DNA from: Desulfovermiculus halophilus DSM 18834
Lineage (GTDB): Bacteria; Desulfobacterota; Desulfovibrionia; Desulfovibrionales; Desulfothermaceae
Assembly: GCF_000620765.1 (NCBI RefSeq)
Contig: NZ_JIAK01000019.1
Span: forward strand, 1 to 64,000
DNA length: 64,000 nt
Direction of reading: 5' to 3'
Part shown: piece after piece, positions 1 to 9,114 of the stretch
Position numbering within the stretch: position 1 is the stretch's first letter
Layout: each line of letters starts with the position of its first letter
Notes under the pieces: generated by a model
Database searches by the model: none
Told to the model about the DNA's origin: nothing
What the model saw: the letters and a program-made list of their open reading frames with translations, nothing else
Program-made: the position numbers and the translations under genes

Positions 1-405
1 CCATGGAACCTGACTGACAAGCAGGCATCCCGGTTGAGCGCACTTGAAAAGCTCAATCTCAAAATCAACAGGGCCTATTTACTCAAGGAATCATTTCGCC
101 GGTTCTGGTCGTATAAGCGAAGAGCCTGGGCCAAAAAATTCCTCGATAAGTGGTTCTGGTGGGCCACTCATTCCAGACTGCAGCCGATGCGAAATTTTGC
201 CTGGATGCTGCGCCGCAAAGAAGAAAATATACTCAGCTATTTCAAGATGCCGATCAGCAACGGCTCGGTAGAAGGTCTCAACAACAAGGCCAAGATGATA
301 AGCCACAGGGCTTACGGTTTCCGGTCAGCCAAGAACTACATCCGTAATCTATACCATTGCATGGCTGGACTGCCTGAACCCAAAATCATGCACAAATTTG
401 TGTGA
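1..405 (+). CDS. ISL3-family transposase, C-terminal part (5' end outside window)
   Basis: The reading frame is open from base 1, so the gene enters from the left; 134 codons are visible. The visible part matches the C-terminal DDE region of ISL3-type (IS204/IS1001/IS1165) transposases, with the typical ending SNGSVEGLNNKAKMI followed by AYGFRSAKNYIRNLYH. In this family the conserved Glu of the DDE triad lies in the VEGLNNK segment. The stop lies 6 bp from the presumed right end of the element, as is usual for ISL3 elements. The N-terminal zinc-finger/HTH part and the left end are not in the window, so activity cannot be judged. Confidence 0.88.
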   Translation, partial: PWNLTDKQASRLSALEKLNLKINRAYLLKESFRRFWSYKRRAWAKKFLDKWFWWATHSRLQPMRNFAWMLRRKEENILSYFKMPISNGSVEGLNNKAKMISHRAYGFRSAKNYIRNLYHCMAGLPEPKIMHKFV

Positions 406-411
406 GGAGCC
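1..411 (+). mobile_element. Right end of an ISL3-type insertion sequence
   Basis: The element seems to end at 411. Read inward from there the terminus starts GGCTCCTCACAC, and ISL3 inverted repeats usually start with GG. From 412 on, the minus strand is continuous TonB-receptor coding sequence, so the boundary is marked by where receptor homology stops. The left inverted repeat and the target duplication (commonly 8 bp in this family) lie outside the window. Confidence 0.7.
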
Positions 412-1721
412 AAAATATAGTCTTCTGTGAACACGGTTTTTTCAGCATCAGTGACCTCAAACCAGTCATAGCTTGCGCCAATGACTGCAGTCAGCCCATA
501 ATGGGTGAAGAACTCATGCTCCGTACCGATTGAACCGGTATAGGACTTTGATTCATTAAACGGCAGGTAGGTAGCGTCTCGGTCTTCATGGGTGTCTTGT
601 TTGTAGTGGACTGAGAAGTGTCCGGTATACCAATCGACTGGATCGATATCTGCAATCAGTGATCCGCCGGTATAAGAGTCTTCATAGGTGCTTTTGGCCA
701 GTTCTTCATCCAGGTCAGGATTTGAATAGGAAATATAATCGTCTGTATGTTCATGATAAAAAAGTTTTCCCCGCAAGGTGAGCCAGGGCAGTACTTTTTG
801 TTTGCCGCTGAGGTCCAGCCCCCAGTCCTGGTATTCTCCAAAGCGGGCAAAGTTAGAGAATGCCGGATCATCACCACGCTGGGTGAAGACTTTATACTCG
901 TCGGTCTGGTATGGGATCCCTTTTTCAGCATCCAACATGTGCATGCTTAAGAAATATTCCGAATCTTGGGTTGGTGTAATCCCGATCCGACCCCAGAACG
1001 AGTCCTGTTCCAAATCGGCGTTGTTGCGAAATCCCCCGTCCTCAGTGATTATTGGATCTCCCATAAATGGGCGGCGTGGTTGTGCCTTGGCAGGATCATA
1101 ATCATCGGACATCCGCCACCCCTCGGTTTCTCTGCGGCTGTAGCTCAGCCAGTAGTTGACATTGCCGACCTGGTTGCCGTGGGACAAAACGGTGCGGTAG
1201 GTATCGTTCTCCCCAATCTCCTGGGTAAAGTTGAAGCTGGGATCCTCGGTCCCCTTCTTGGTCACCACATTCACCACCGCAATCTGGGTGTTGGCTCCGT
1301 AAAGGACGGAAGGGGCGTTCTTGCTGATTTCGATCTTGGAGATCATCTCGGTGGGGATCTGGTCCAGGTTCAGCTTTCCATAGTAGGTTTCATAGTAGGG
1401 GATGCCATCGATCAGGAAAAGGGACTTTTCCGTGCCGAAGCCGTGGATGGAGATCTCCGGCTCGTTCTTGGCTCCTCGAGTCACAGTAATCCCGGGAGCA
1501 AAACGCAGGGCCTCGGCCAGGGTCTTGCTGCCGGTGGCTTCTATATCTTTGCTGCTCATTTCCGTGGTAATGCCGATGTCCTCGACCCCCGGTCGTTTCC
1601 CGCTGACCACTACCTCGCCCAGACTGAAGGCGGGTTCTGGTTCCGACTGTGCTCCTGATACGCCGGAACTGAGGAGAACCCCCAGGCACACGATCACACA
1701 TGTTGTCAGCTTACCATTCAT
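412..1721 (-). pseudogene. TonB-dependent receptor interrupted by the insertion sequence (N-terminal ~436 residues)
   Basis: Outer-membrane TonB-dependent receptor. The start at 1721 has a strong ribosome site (GGAGGAAGG) 4 bases upstream; the frame extends further upstream but without support. Signal peptide about residues 1-24 ending GVSGAQ, TonB-box-like segment FSLGEVVVSG, then a plug domain (SKDIEATGSKTLAEALRFAP, ISIHGFG, LFLIDGIPY, PSVLYGANTQIAVVNVVT) and the first barrel strands. Receptor sequence ends at the IS border near 412, after which the frame runs into IS DNA. The usual length is 650-700 residues, so about a third of the barrel is missing or lies beyond the IS. It is divergent from the molybdopterin enzyme gene and near wtpABC, so a metal-complex substrate is possible, but this is not shown. 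Confidence 0.85.
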
Positions 1722-2223
1722 ACCTTCCTCCATCTGCAGTTGGTGGGAAACATATTGCGACACCCTCCCAAGGCTTGACCGTTGTGCCCACTTCTCCTGG
1801 GCCGGCAAGACAAAATCCGTAACCTGCTGTCTTGGATATGTCAATTATAATACTTCCAAGGAAGGGATTGTGGCAGGGGAGCCGATTAAAAGCCATGAAA
1901 AATCTATTCGTGCCACTGACACAATATGCAGTGATATCCCCATAGACATAGGTGTGGCGGCATTGACATACGGGCTGGACTTGGGTAGAGCCGAAAGGGC
2001 AAATTACAACGAGAGGTCCAGCAGGGAGAGGTATCCTGGAGTTCATCCGGTACATGAAAATCGGGCCGGGCCATAGCATGAAAACAAGTCAACGGGGGTA
2101 TGTAGGCCGTCATGCGGGAAAGGGATGCTGTGAAAACCGGTGCTCCGTGTCCGTGTCTGCCTGGGACAGCCGCCGTTCATGACATAGCAGGACATGACGA
2201 TGAATCTTGATCAAGGAGGAAAT
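1722..2223. other. Divergent intergenic region between receptor and molybdoenzyme genes
   Basis: About 500 bp with no convincing gene. On the minus strand TATAAT and TTGACA hexamers occur near 1841-1856 but lack well-spaced partners. On the plus strand a TTGACA at about 1965 has only a weak partner (TAGAGC) 17 bases downstream. I looked for a cobalamin or molybdenum-cofactor riboswitch and found no convincing core. Confidence 0.5.
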
Positions 2224-4308
2224 ATGGGTAAGGAGCAGGTCTACAGTATTTGCGGGATGTGCACTGTGCGCTGTCCCATCATGACCGAAGTTGAAAACGG
2301 TGAGGTCTCGTTCATACAGGGAAATCCCCATGCCTCAGGCATTGAGGGGTCGATTTGCGCTCGAGGGGCGGCTGGTCTGGGGCTGCTCAAGGACAAGGAA
2401 CGTCCCCAAACCCCGCTGATTCGGGAAGGCAAGCGGGGAGAAGGGAAGTGGCGATCGGTGAGCTGGGACGAGGCGCTTGATTATGTTGCCGAGAAGCTGA
2501 ACAAGGTACGGGATGAATACGGAAGCAGGAGCATCCTGCTCTCGGACCGGGGCGGCCCCTTTCGGGATTATAAGCGGGCATTTCTCCGCGGCATCGGAAC
2601 CCCCAACTACTGCAACCACGATGCGTCCTGTGCCCGGAATGTACAGCACTCGGCTCTTTCCTTGTTTGGATTCGGCCGAAAAGGCGTATCCTACGATCTG
2701 AAAAACTCTCGGCACGTGGTCCTGCAGACCAGAAACCTGTTCGAGGCCATAAACGTTAAAGAAGTCAACGATATGATGACCGCCCTGGACAAGGGATGCA
2801 AGCTTACGGTCATCGATGTGCGGGCGACTGTCAGCGCGAGCAAGGCGACCCGTTATTTCCAGATCCGGCCCGGAAGCGACTATGCCTTCAATCTGGCCGT
2901 GATCAACGAGCTCTTGGCCAAGGAGCTCTACGACAAGGGATATGTGCGGCGTTGGTTTAAGGATTTCGAGGCCCTGGAGAAATTCATCGAGCCCTATACC
3001 CCGGAATGGGCCGAGGAAGAAACCGGCATTCAGGCTGAAGAGCTGCGGGCATTTGTCCAGGAGCTGAGTTCGGCCAAACCGGCTGTGCTTTGGCATCCAG
3101 GATGGAATACAGCCAGATACAAGGATTCGTTCTATGTCTGCCGCTCGATCTATATAATCAATGCCCTCTTGGGATCAGTCGGGGCCAAAGGCGGACTCCC
3201 CCTGGTCAACAAGCCGGGCGACGTGGGATACAAGGGTCTGAAAAGCTTTATGGACCTGTATCCCAAACCTGAAGAAAAGCGGGCCGACGGCGTGGGCTGG
3301 AAATATCCCCAGTTTGAAGAGGGCCCGGGGCTTGGACACCTGGCCTTCAAGGCCATGGAAACCGGAGATCCGTATCCGCTGAAGGCCTACATCGCCTACC
3401 GCCACGATCCGCTGATGGCCTATCCAGAGCCGGAGCGGCTGCAAAAGACCTTTGATCAGCTGGAGCTTATGGTCTCAGTCACCTTCAGCTGGTCGGAGAC
3501 AGCCTGGTATTCCGATGTCGTCTTGCCTCTGTCCACATACCTGGAACGGGAGAGCATCATCGCCACCAAGAATGCCCTCAGTCCGTATTTCTTCCTCCGG
3601 AACAGATCGGTTGAGCCTCGTTTTGATTCCAAGGCAGACTGGGAGATCATTTCCGGGCTGGCCAAGCGCATGGGGCTTACGGAACTGGCCTATGACTCCA
3701 TTGAGGACATGTGGAACTTTCAGCTGCAGGATACTGGAGTGAGCATGCAGGATTTTAAGGCCACCGGCATGGTCCCGCTCACTGACGGTCCGGTATACAG
3801 GAAGCCGGATGAACTGAAGTTCAAGACGCCTTCAGGCAAGATTGAAATAATCTCTGAGAAGTGGGAGCAGGCCGGGCAGCCGTCGCTGAAGCCATATAGT
3901 CCACCGGAGCGTCCCCCGCAGGGACGTTATCGGCTGACTTTCGGCCGCTGCGGTGTCCATACCCAGGGACATACAGTGAATAACCCCATGCTCTTTGAGC
4001 AAATGCCGGAGAATGTGCTGTGGATCCACAGCACGGAAGCCGAGAAGCTCGGCATCCACAGCGGCGATGTTGTGGAGGTGAGCAACGGACAGCATTCCGG
4101 GCGGATCAAGGCCATGGTCACGGATATGATCCATCCGGAGGCTGTGTTTATGGTCCACGGCTTTGGGCATACCCTGCCGGTGGAGACGCGCGCCTACGGC
4201 AGAGGAGTGGCTGATCACAAGCTCATGTCCAATGGGCTGGATATCTGGGACCCGGCCGGAGGTGCCGTGGCCCTGCAGGAGCATTTTGTGTCCGTATCCA
4301 AGGTCTAG
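2224..4308 (+). CDS. Molybdopterin oxidoreductase, DMSO-reductase superfamily (PhsA/PsrA-like catalytic subunit)
   Basis: A 694-residue bis-MGD (Mo or W) enzyme. The ATG at 2224 is chosen because AAGGAGG sits just upstream. The N-terminus carries a [4Fe-4S] site: C10, C13, C17 and C45 (SICGMCTVRC ... SICARG). C136 in NHDASCARNV sits where thiosulfate, polysulfide and arsenate reductases have the Cys ligand to the metal. The C-terminus has the MGD-binding beta-barrel domain (HSTEAEKLGIHSGDVVEVSN). No Tat signal is visible, so it is probably cytoplasmic. No ferredoxin-type or membrane-anchor subunit gene adjoins it, which is unusual for PhsA/PsrA. Proximity to tungstate transport genes suggests a W or Mo enzyme; the substrate is unknown. 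Confidence 0.85.
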   Translation: MGKEQVYSICGMCTVRCPIMTEVENGEVSFIQGNPHASGIEGSICARGAAGLGLLKDKERPQTPLIREGKRGEGKWRSVSWDEALDYVAEKLNKVRDEYGSRSILLSDRGGPFRDYKRAFLRGIGTPNYCNHDASCARNVQHSALSLFGFGRKGVSYDLKNSRHVVLQTRNLFEAINVKEVNDMMTALDKGCKLTVIDVRATVSASKATRYFQIRPGSDYAFNLAVINELLAKELYDKGYVRRWFKDFEALEKFIEPYTPEWAEEETGIQAEELRAFVQELSSAKPAVLWHPGWNTARYKDSFYVCRSIYIINALLGSVGAKGGLPLVNKPGDVGYKGLKSFMDLYPKPEEKRADGVGWKYPQFEEGPGLGHLAFKAMETGDPYPLKAYIAYRHDPLMAYPEPERLQKTFDQLELMVSVTFSWSETAWYSDVVLPLSTYLERESIIATKNALSPYFFLRNRSVEPRFDSKADWEIISGLAKRMGLTELAYDSIEDMWNFQLQDTGVSMQDFKATGMVPLTDGPVYRKPDELKFKTPSGKIEIISEKWEQAGQPSLKPYSPPERPPQGRYRLTFGRCGVHTQGHTVNNPMLFEQMPENVLWIHSTEAEKLGIHSGDVVEVSNGQHSGRIKAMVTDMIHPEAVFMVHGFGHTLPVETRAYGRGVADHKLMSNGLDIWDPAGGAVALQEHFVSVSKV

Positions 4309-4364
4309 ACCGGCTTTATGCTCATAAGGTGCCTATAGTCCGAACCGGACCTGCCGGCACATTG

Positions 4365-4414
4365 CCCTGGGCTGGACGAGAATTGAGCCTCATCGCATCT
4401 GGTTCAGCCCAGGG
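4365..4414. other. Inverted repeat with 10-bp perfect arms
   Basis: Arms CCCTGGGCTG (4365-4374) and CAGCCCAGGG (4405-4414) are perfectly complementary around a 30-base loop. Three more pairs (TTG/CAA) can form outside with one bulged base. It lies between the molybdoenzyme gene and the small gene at 4489. There is no T-tract, so it is either a weak terminator or a structured leader for the downstream gene. Confidence 0.5.
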
Positions 4415-4488
4415 CCAAATGCCGCAAGACTGTGTGCGCTCTAAATTTGCAGAAATCGTTTTATTACTTTAGCCGCGGAGGGAGGCCC

Positions 4489-4761
4489 ATGAAGCTGATC
4501 GTTCAGCCCGGCCGGCTCATTCTGGTTCGGGAAAAACTGACTGAGCTGCTTTTGGGGAGTGATGCCAAAGCCCTGGGCCGCCTGATCCATGCCAGGGCAA
4601 AGGGCGATGAACATGGATTTGTCGTGGCTCCCTTCCAGGGCCGGGACACGGAAATTTACCTGGATCGGGAGACCGCCCTGAGTATAGGCGGTCTGCTCTG
4701 TGCGGACGAGGCGGATGAAGCTGACTCTCGGGCAGAGTACGAAATACTGCAGGCCGGCTAG
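4489..4761 (+). CDS. Hypothetical protein, 90 residues
   Basis: Start at 4489, preceded by GGAGGGAGG, a strong ribosome site; codons further upstream in the frame look non-coding. The predicted protein is soluble, has no signal peptide, has one Cys and an acidic C-terminus rich in Asp and Glu. I do not recognise the family. It follows the molybdoenzyme gene by 180 bp and converges on wtpC, whose stop is 8 bases away. It may belong with the Mo/W genes, but only position suggests that. Confidence 0.6.
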   Translation: MKLIVQPGRLILVREKLTELLLGSDAKALGRLIHARAKGDEHGFVVAPFQGRDTEIYLDRETALSIGGLLCADEADEADSRAEYEILQAG

Positions 4762-4769
4762 TTCCTGAC

Positions 4770-5828
4770 CTAGCTGCGGTCCGCATCCGGATCGGCGAAT
4801 GTATGGACAGCCGAGGCCGGAAAGGCTATATTAACTTCCTGCCCTAAACATACATTTCCTTCCTCCACCTCATGCCTGGTCCAGTAGGCCTCGAACTCTG
4901 CCGCCTGAATCCGGATCTTGGCCCGGTAGTAGAATCCTTGGCAGTCCAGATGGAGAATGCGACCCTTAAAATTGTTGGCAAAGGTCGACCCTGCGGGGCC
5001 GGCCAGCCTGACTTCCTCCGGCCGGACAGCCAGATGGGTGTGCTTCGAACAGGCTTGTGGTCCGGCCTGGAGCGTAAGTCCCTTTAAATGGGCCTTTCCC
5101 TGAAAGACTCGACAAGGGAAGATATTGCTCATGCCCACAAAAGCGGCCACGAACGACGAAGCCGGACGCTCAAAAAGATCTTCAATGCTGCCAGACTGCT
5201 GCATCCTGCCTTGTTTGATGACTGCTCCTTTGTTGGCCAAAAACAGGACTTCGGAGAAGCTGTGCGAGACAAGGATGAAGGGAGTGTTCAGCTCCTGGTG
5301 CAGGGTCTTGAGCAGCCGCCGGGCATCGTCGCGGAACATTTGATCCAGGGCGGAGAGAGGCTCGTCCAAAAGCAGGGCCCGAGGGTTGAGCATTAACGCC
5401 CTGGCCAGGGCTGTGCGCTGCTTTTCGCCACCGCTTAAGGTAGTCGGGCTGCGGTGCAGGAGATCCCCGAGCTTGAGCCGGTCCACGAGCAGTTTGAACC
5501 TGGACCTGCGTGTCTCTTGGGGAATGCGGTGATATCTGGTGCCGTAGAGGATGTTTGCTTGGACACTTAAGTGGGGAAATAGGGCGTGATCCTGGTAGAC
5601 GAGTCCCAGGTCCCTGGATTCCGGGGGCAGAGCGGTTATGTCCTGCCCGGATATTTTGATCTTTCCTTCGGCAACTGGCAAAAGACCCATGGCTGCTTCC
5701 AGAAGGATGGATTTTCCAGAGCCGGTGGGGCCGAGCAGAGCAAAAAAGTCGGAAGGCTGCACTGTTATGGAGATGTTCTCCAGAGAGAACCCCTGCAGGC
5801 GGACGCATAGCGAGTCTATCTCAAGCAT
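4770..5828 (-). CDS. wtpC: Tungstate/molybdate ABC transporter, ATP-binding protein
   Basis: A 352-residue ATPase that powers oxyanion import. Walker A GPTGSGKS (33-40), Q-loop YQDHALF (78-84), signature LSGGEKQ (131-137) and Walker B ALLLDEP (151-157) are all present. The C-terminal part looks like the TOBE domain of ModC/WtpC proteins. The ATG at 5828 overlaps the permease stop (ATGCTTGA), so the two are probably translationally coupled. Third gene of the wtpA-wtpB-wtpC order on the minus strand. Tungstate rather than molybdate is inferred from the binding protein. Confidence 0.88.
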   Translation of the reverse strand: MLEIDSLCVRLQGFSLENISITVQPSDFFALLGPTGSGKSILLEAAMGLLPVAEGKIKISGQDITALPPESRDLGLVYQDHALFPHLSVQANILYGTRYHRIPQETRRSRFKLLVDRLKLGDLLHRSPTTLSGGEKQRTALARALMLNPRALLLDEPLSALDQMFRDDARRLLKTLHQELNTPFILVSHSFSEVLFLANKGAVIKQGRMQQSGSIEDLFERPASSFVAAFVGMSNIFPCRVFQGKAHLKGLTLQAGPQACSKHTHLAVRPEEVRLAGPAGSTFANNFKGRILHLDCQGFYYRAKIRIQAAEFEAYWTRHEVEEGNVCLGQEVNIAFPASAVHTFADPDADRS

Positions 5829-6615
5829 ATGCAGATTCCCGGGATCTGGAAAAAAGGCGGATGAGCACAAAGAGGCAAAAGGAAATGATGACCAGCCAAA
5901 CAGCCACCGGCTGAGAGTACTTTAGCCCGTAGGCTGTGAAGCGCTCGTAGATGAGGACAGGAGCGGTCATGGGGTGGTAGGCCACGATGGCGATGGCCCC
6001 GAACTCGCTGATAGCCCTTGCTGTGCACATGATCATGCCCAGAATCATGCTCCGCCAGGCCAGAGGCAGGGTGATCCGGACAAAGGTGGAGGCCATGCCG
6101 GCCCCAAGACTTCTGGAGGCCTTTTCCAGCCGGGCGGGAATGGCCTCGAAACCGCTCTTGACCGTGTTCACGTAAAAGGGCAGACCGACAAAGGTGAGCA
6201 CGGTCACGATGCCGGTATATGAGCCCATGATCTGGATTCCAAGATCGCTGAGGAAGCGGCCGAAGGGATGATATCTGCCGGCCAGACTCAGGATGGCGAT
6301 CCCGATAACCGGATGGGGGATCATGATCGGCAGATCTACGAGGCCTTCCACCAGCCGTCGGCCGGGAAACTGCCGTCTGGCCAGCAGATAGCTCAAAGGG
6401 GTGCCCAGGAGCAGACAGAGCACAGCAGCCGTAAGGGATGTTCCCAGGCTGCGGCCAATGGCTTGCAGGACCTGGGGATCCTTGATCGTGTGCAGCAAGT
6501 CGCCAAGCCCCGAAGAAGTAAGCAGCTGTCCTAGTGGGGCTGTGATGAGCAAGAGAAAGGGTAGGCTCAAGAAAAATAGCAGTGGCAAGAACCATTCGCG
6601 GGTGACAAAACGCAT
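5821..6615 (-). CDS. wtpB: Tungstate/molybdate ABC transporter, permease
   Basis: A 264-residue inner-membrane permease with about six hydrophobic segments; the first is around residues 8-28. The ABC-contact loop segment EAIPARLEKASRSLGAGMASTFVRI is typical of the ModB/CysT/WtpB family. It sits between the binding-protein gene (171 bp upstream, with a strong hairpin between) and the ATPase gene, which it overlaps by 8 bp. Substrate specificity is set by the binding protein. The start at 6615 is the natural first Met. Confidence 0.87.
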   Translation of the reverse strand: MRFVTREWFLPLLFFLSLPFLLLITAPLGQLLTSSGLGDLLHTIKDPQVLQAIGRSLGTSLTAAVLCLLLGTPLSYLLARRQFPGRRLVEGLVDLPIMIPHPVIGIAILSLAGRYHPFGRFLSDLGIQIMGSYTGIVTVLTFVGLPFYVNTVKSGFEAIPARLEKASRSLGAGMASTFVRITLPLAWRSMILGMIMCTARAISEFGAIAIVAYHPMTAPVLIYERFTAYGLKYSQPVAVWLVIISFCLFVLIRLFSRSRESAYA

Positions 6616-6749
6616 AGATCATGACCTAATATATCAATCATACACAGGATACCGGAATGTTCAGGATGTGATGAATACGCTGAAGCAGGGCTTGTTTTTG
6701 TACTCATCTTCCAAACTGGTCAAGGCGGCAAGCTCATGAAATCTGCCTT

Positions 6750-6784
6750 AAGGGGAGTGCAGCAAGACGTGCTGCACTCCCCTT
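6750..6784 (-). terminator. Strong hairpin between wtpA and wtpB
   Basis: A 15-bp perfect stem (6750-6764 with 6770-6784) around a 5-base loop AGACG. Four bases separate it from the wtpA stop codon. On the minus strand only TTAAGG follows the stem, so it may act as a partial terminator or as an mRNA stabiliser that leaves wtpA more abundant than wtpBC, a common pattern in binding-protein transporters. Confidence 0.7.
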
Positions 6785-6787
6785 ATC

Positions 6788-7759
6788 TTATTCTTTGACC
6801 ACAACCAGCTCCTTGATTTCCTTCGGCAGTTTCTCCAGCATCTCCTTGTCTGGAATCCGGGCGGGGATAAACGGCGGCTGACCCATGGCTTTTAAGATGC
6901 GCAGACCGCCCTGCTTATCGAGCATGTACTGCAGGAAGGCTTTCGCCGCCTCCGGATTTTCGGCGTCATCGGTCATGGTCACACCGTAGGTGATGGACTT
7001 GCCGCTTTTGGTGATGGTTGTTCCCGGCTCCTTGCCTGAAACTTCAACTTCAGCTTGTTTGTAGAAGTTGTCGTACCTGTAGTTGCCCAGGTTGATGTGC
7101 TCATCCAGGGTCATGTACTTTAGATCGTGCTGCACGGCCACGGAGCGATACTCCCAGGCATAATCCATGTGTCCAGACTTGAGTAGGTTGACCAGCTCAA
7201 CCGACTTGGGCCGGATATTCTTCTTGGGCCGATTGGCCACAAGGTCATCATATAATCCGTCAATGCCGTAGAACTTTTCGGCCAGCTGCAGGACCATCAG
7301 GGACCTATAGCCGCAGGGATCCAGATCGGGATCGGAATGCCCCCATTCGACATCCTCTCGCTGCAGGATCTTGTACCAGTTTTCTGAAGTTATTTCGTTT
7401 GCATGTCTGCTTTTGTCTGTGTATGCCAAGACCAGCTCGTTGCTGGCAAAACGGATGTTCCACGTTGCATGATCCGGGATCAGGTTGTTGTCGATAACCT
7501 TGAAGTCGGCCGAGGCCATAATATCCGCAGGCTTGCCCACCTCTGAAATCAGACGGGCCATTTTGGTGCTCCCGCCGACTTCTCTTTGCACATCGATGTT
7601 CGGATGCTTTGCCTCAAACTCCTTTTCCATCTTTTCCATGGGCACTGCAAGGCTGCCAGCATGGAAGATAACCAACTTGTCCTTGGCTATGGCTTGTCCG
7701 GCTCCCAAAAAGAGTAGAGAGACAAGTACGAGCACGATTGACATGAATTTGGAATGCAT
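6788..7759 (-). CDS. wtpA: Tungstate/molybdate-binding periplasmic protein, WtpA type
   Basis: A 323-residue exported binding protein; signal peptide about 1-25 (ending GQAIAKD). [32 protein letters not shown] and [10 protein letters not shown] are typical of the WtpA branch of the ModA/WtpA group, which in characterised archaeal members binds tungstate very tightly. AAGGAGG lies 8 bases before the ATG. First gene of the wtpABC operon, with a promoter candidate about 155 bases upstream. Molybdate cannot be excluded. Confidence 0.88.
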   Translation of the reverse strand: MHSKFMSIVLVLVSLLFLGAGQAIAKDKLVIFHAGSLAVPMEKMEKEFEAKHPNIDVQREVGGSTKMARLISEVGKPADIMASADFKVIDNNLIPDHATWNIRFASNELVLAYTDKSRHANEITSENWYKILQREDVEWGHSDPDLDPCGYRSLMVLQLAEKFYGIDGLYDDLVANRPKKNIRPKSVELVNLLKSGHMDYAWEYRSVAVQHDLKYMTLDEHINLGNYRYDNFYKQAEVEVSGKEPGTTITKSGKSITYGVTMTDDAENPEAAKAFLQYMLDKQGGLRILKAMGQPPFIPARIPDKEMLEKLPKEIKELVVVKE

Positions 7760-8174
7760 GGCAATGCCTCCTTACCTTTGTATGTACCGAAAACAGAAAC
7801 TCACGCAATGTAAAGCGATGAACCAGAAAATCATGTATTGGAATCCTGAGCATGACAACGGATATTTGGGTAATCATGAGGTGATATCATTCTGTCCATA
7901 ACGCGGGAAAAGCAGGATATTGATTATTTTTTGATATGTCAAACCGTACATATTGCCCCCATGTCCGGGAAGGCGCAGGCATGCTAGCCCTAACGAAGCA
8001 TACAAATTGATTTGACCTTGGAGGGTGATTTGTATAGTCGTACATCTCGTATGCTTGCCTGATTTCCGGAGGACTTGGCAGTCTGAACTCCGTTTCGAGA
8101 AATCATCAATGACCAGGAATACCCAAAGGCTGGCCTATGGCTATAAACTTCAAACAGGGGTGCGGCATTGTTTT
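7760..8174. other. Divergent intergenic region wtpA / EamA transporter
   Basis: 415 bp. Apart from the wtpA promoter candidate and ribosome site I see no gene. The leader of wtpA contains short imperfect repeats but no clear ModE-type palindrome. No clear promoter was seen for the plus-strand transporter gene. Confidence 0.45.
7914..7942 (-). promoter_or_regulatory. Sigma-70-type promoter candidate for wtpABC
   Basis: On the minus strand TTGACA (7937-7942) is followed after exactly 17 bases by TATCCT (7914-7919). The start point would lie near 7907, giving a leader of about 150 bases before wtpA. The region around it is AT-rich. Confidence 0.6.
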
Positions 8175-9038
8175 ATGAATCATTTTGTTCACCTCAAAGG
8201 CTACATGTTTATTGCTCTGGCTGCCGTGCTTTGGGGACTCCTGGGGCCGATCTCAAGGCTGGCCCTGGCTGAAGGAGTCACCCCTTTGGAGATTGCCTTT
8301 TGGCGCGGTGTCTTGGCCTGGGTTCTATTCGGAGGACAGGCTGTCTGGGCCGGACAGACCCGCCTCAATCTGCGGGATATGCCCGCCCTTTTTCTCTTTG
8401 CCTTGACTGGTGTGACCCTGTTCTATGGGTCGTTTCAGCTCTCGGTGCAGAGCGGAGGCGCGGCTCTGGCTGCAGTCCTTTTGTATACCGCTCCGGCCTG
8501 GGTAGCGATAATGGCCCGGGTTTTTTACATGGAGCCTTTGACCTACGTAAAGCTGGCAGCCGTGGCCTTGACCATTGTCGGTGTGGCCTGCATTTCCCTA
8601 GGCAACAAAGGCATGGACGGCAATGTGAGTATTTCGGCCGTCCTTTTCGGCCTGACCGCCGGATTTTGTTACTCTATGTATTATGTCCTGGGCAAGCCGT
8701 TTTCCAAAGGATACACTGCTCCGAACCTGTTTCTTTTTCTCCTTCCTGTGGGCTCTCTGCTCTTGTTGCCCTTTGTCTCCTTTGTGCACAAAACGCCCAC
8801 TGCTTGGGCTGCACTTGCGGCGATTGCCTTTGTGTGTACCTATTGCGCCTATCATTCCTATTACGCCGGGCTCAAGCTCCTACAGGCCGCCCGGGCATCC
8901 ATTGTGGCCACTCTGGAGCCTGTGGCTGCAGCAGTGGTCGCTTACTTCTGGTGGGGAGAGACATTTTCTTTTTTGGGCTGGCTCGGTGCTGCGTCCATAC
9001 TTATCGGGGTTGTGCTTACCATCCAGGAAAGGGCCTAA
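8175..9038 (+). CDS. EamA/DMT-family transporter
   Basis: A 287-residue membrane protein with ten hydrophobic segments arranged as two EamA repeats; the second contains the conserved ending LEPVAAAVVAYFWWGE followed by a final helix. Such proteins usually export or exchange small metabolites; the substrate cannot be read from sequence. Start chosen at 8175 because the first helix begins just after it. No good ribosome site was found, and an upstream ATG at 8109 is possible. It precedes the cobalamin riboswitch and is not obviously part of that operon. Confidence 0.8.
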   Translation: MNHFVHLKGYMFIALAAVLWGLLGPISRLALAEGVTPLEIAFWRGVLAWVLFGGQAVWAGQTRLNLRDMPALFLFALTGVTLFYGSFQLSVQSGGAALAAVLLYTAPAWVAIMARVFYMEPLTYVKLAAVALTIVGVACISLGNKGMDGNVSISAVLFGLTAGFCYSMYYVLGKPFSKGYTAPNLFLFLLPVGSLLLLPFVSFVHKTPTAWAALAAIAFVCTYCAYHSYYAGLKLLQAARASIVATLEPVAAAVVAYFWWGETFSFLGWLGAASILIGVVLTIQERA

Positions 9039-9114
9039 ACGGAAGCTTTTGCCCTGGAGCAATCTTTCCCGGTTGACATAAGGAAGTTTTTGAGCTTAGG
9101 TTCCTCAAAACACA

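Noticed and set aside
1860-2223. Possible cobalamin riboswitch (GCCACTG near 1916; GGGAAAGGGATGCTGTGAAAA near 2117).
   Set aside because: The pieces are in the wrong order and the GGGAAGGCGCGGC and AGACCTGCC parts are missing.
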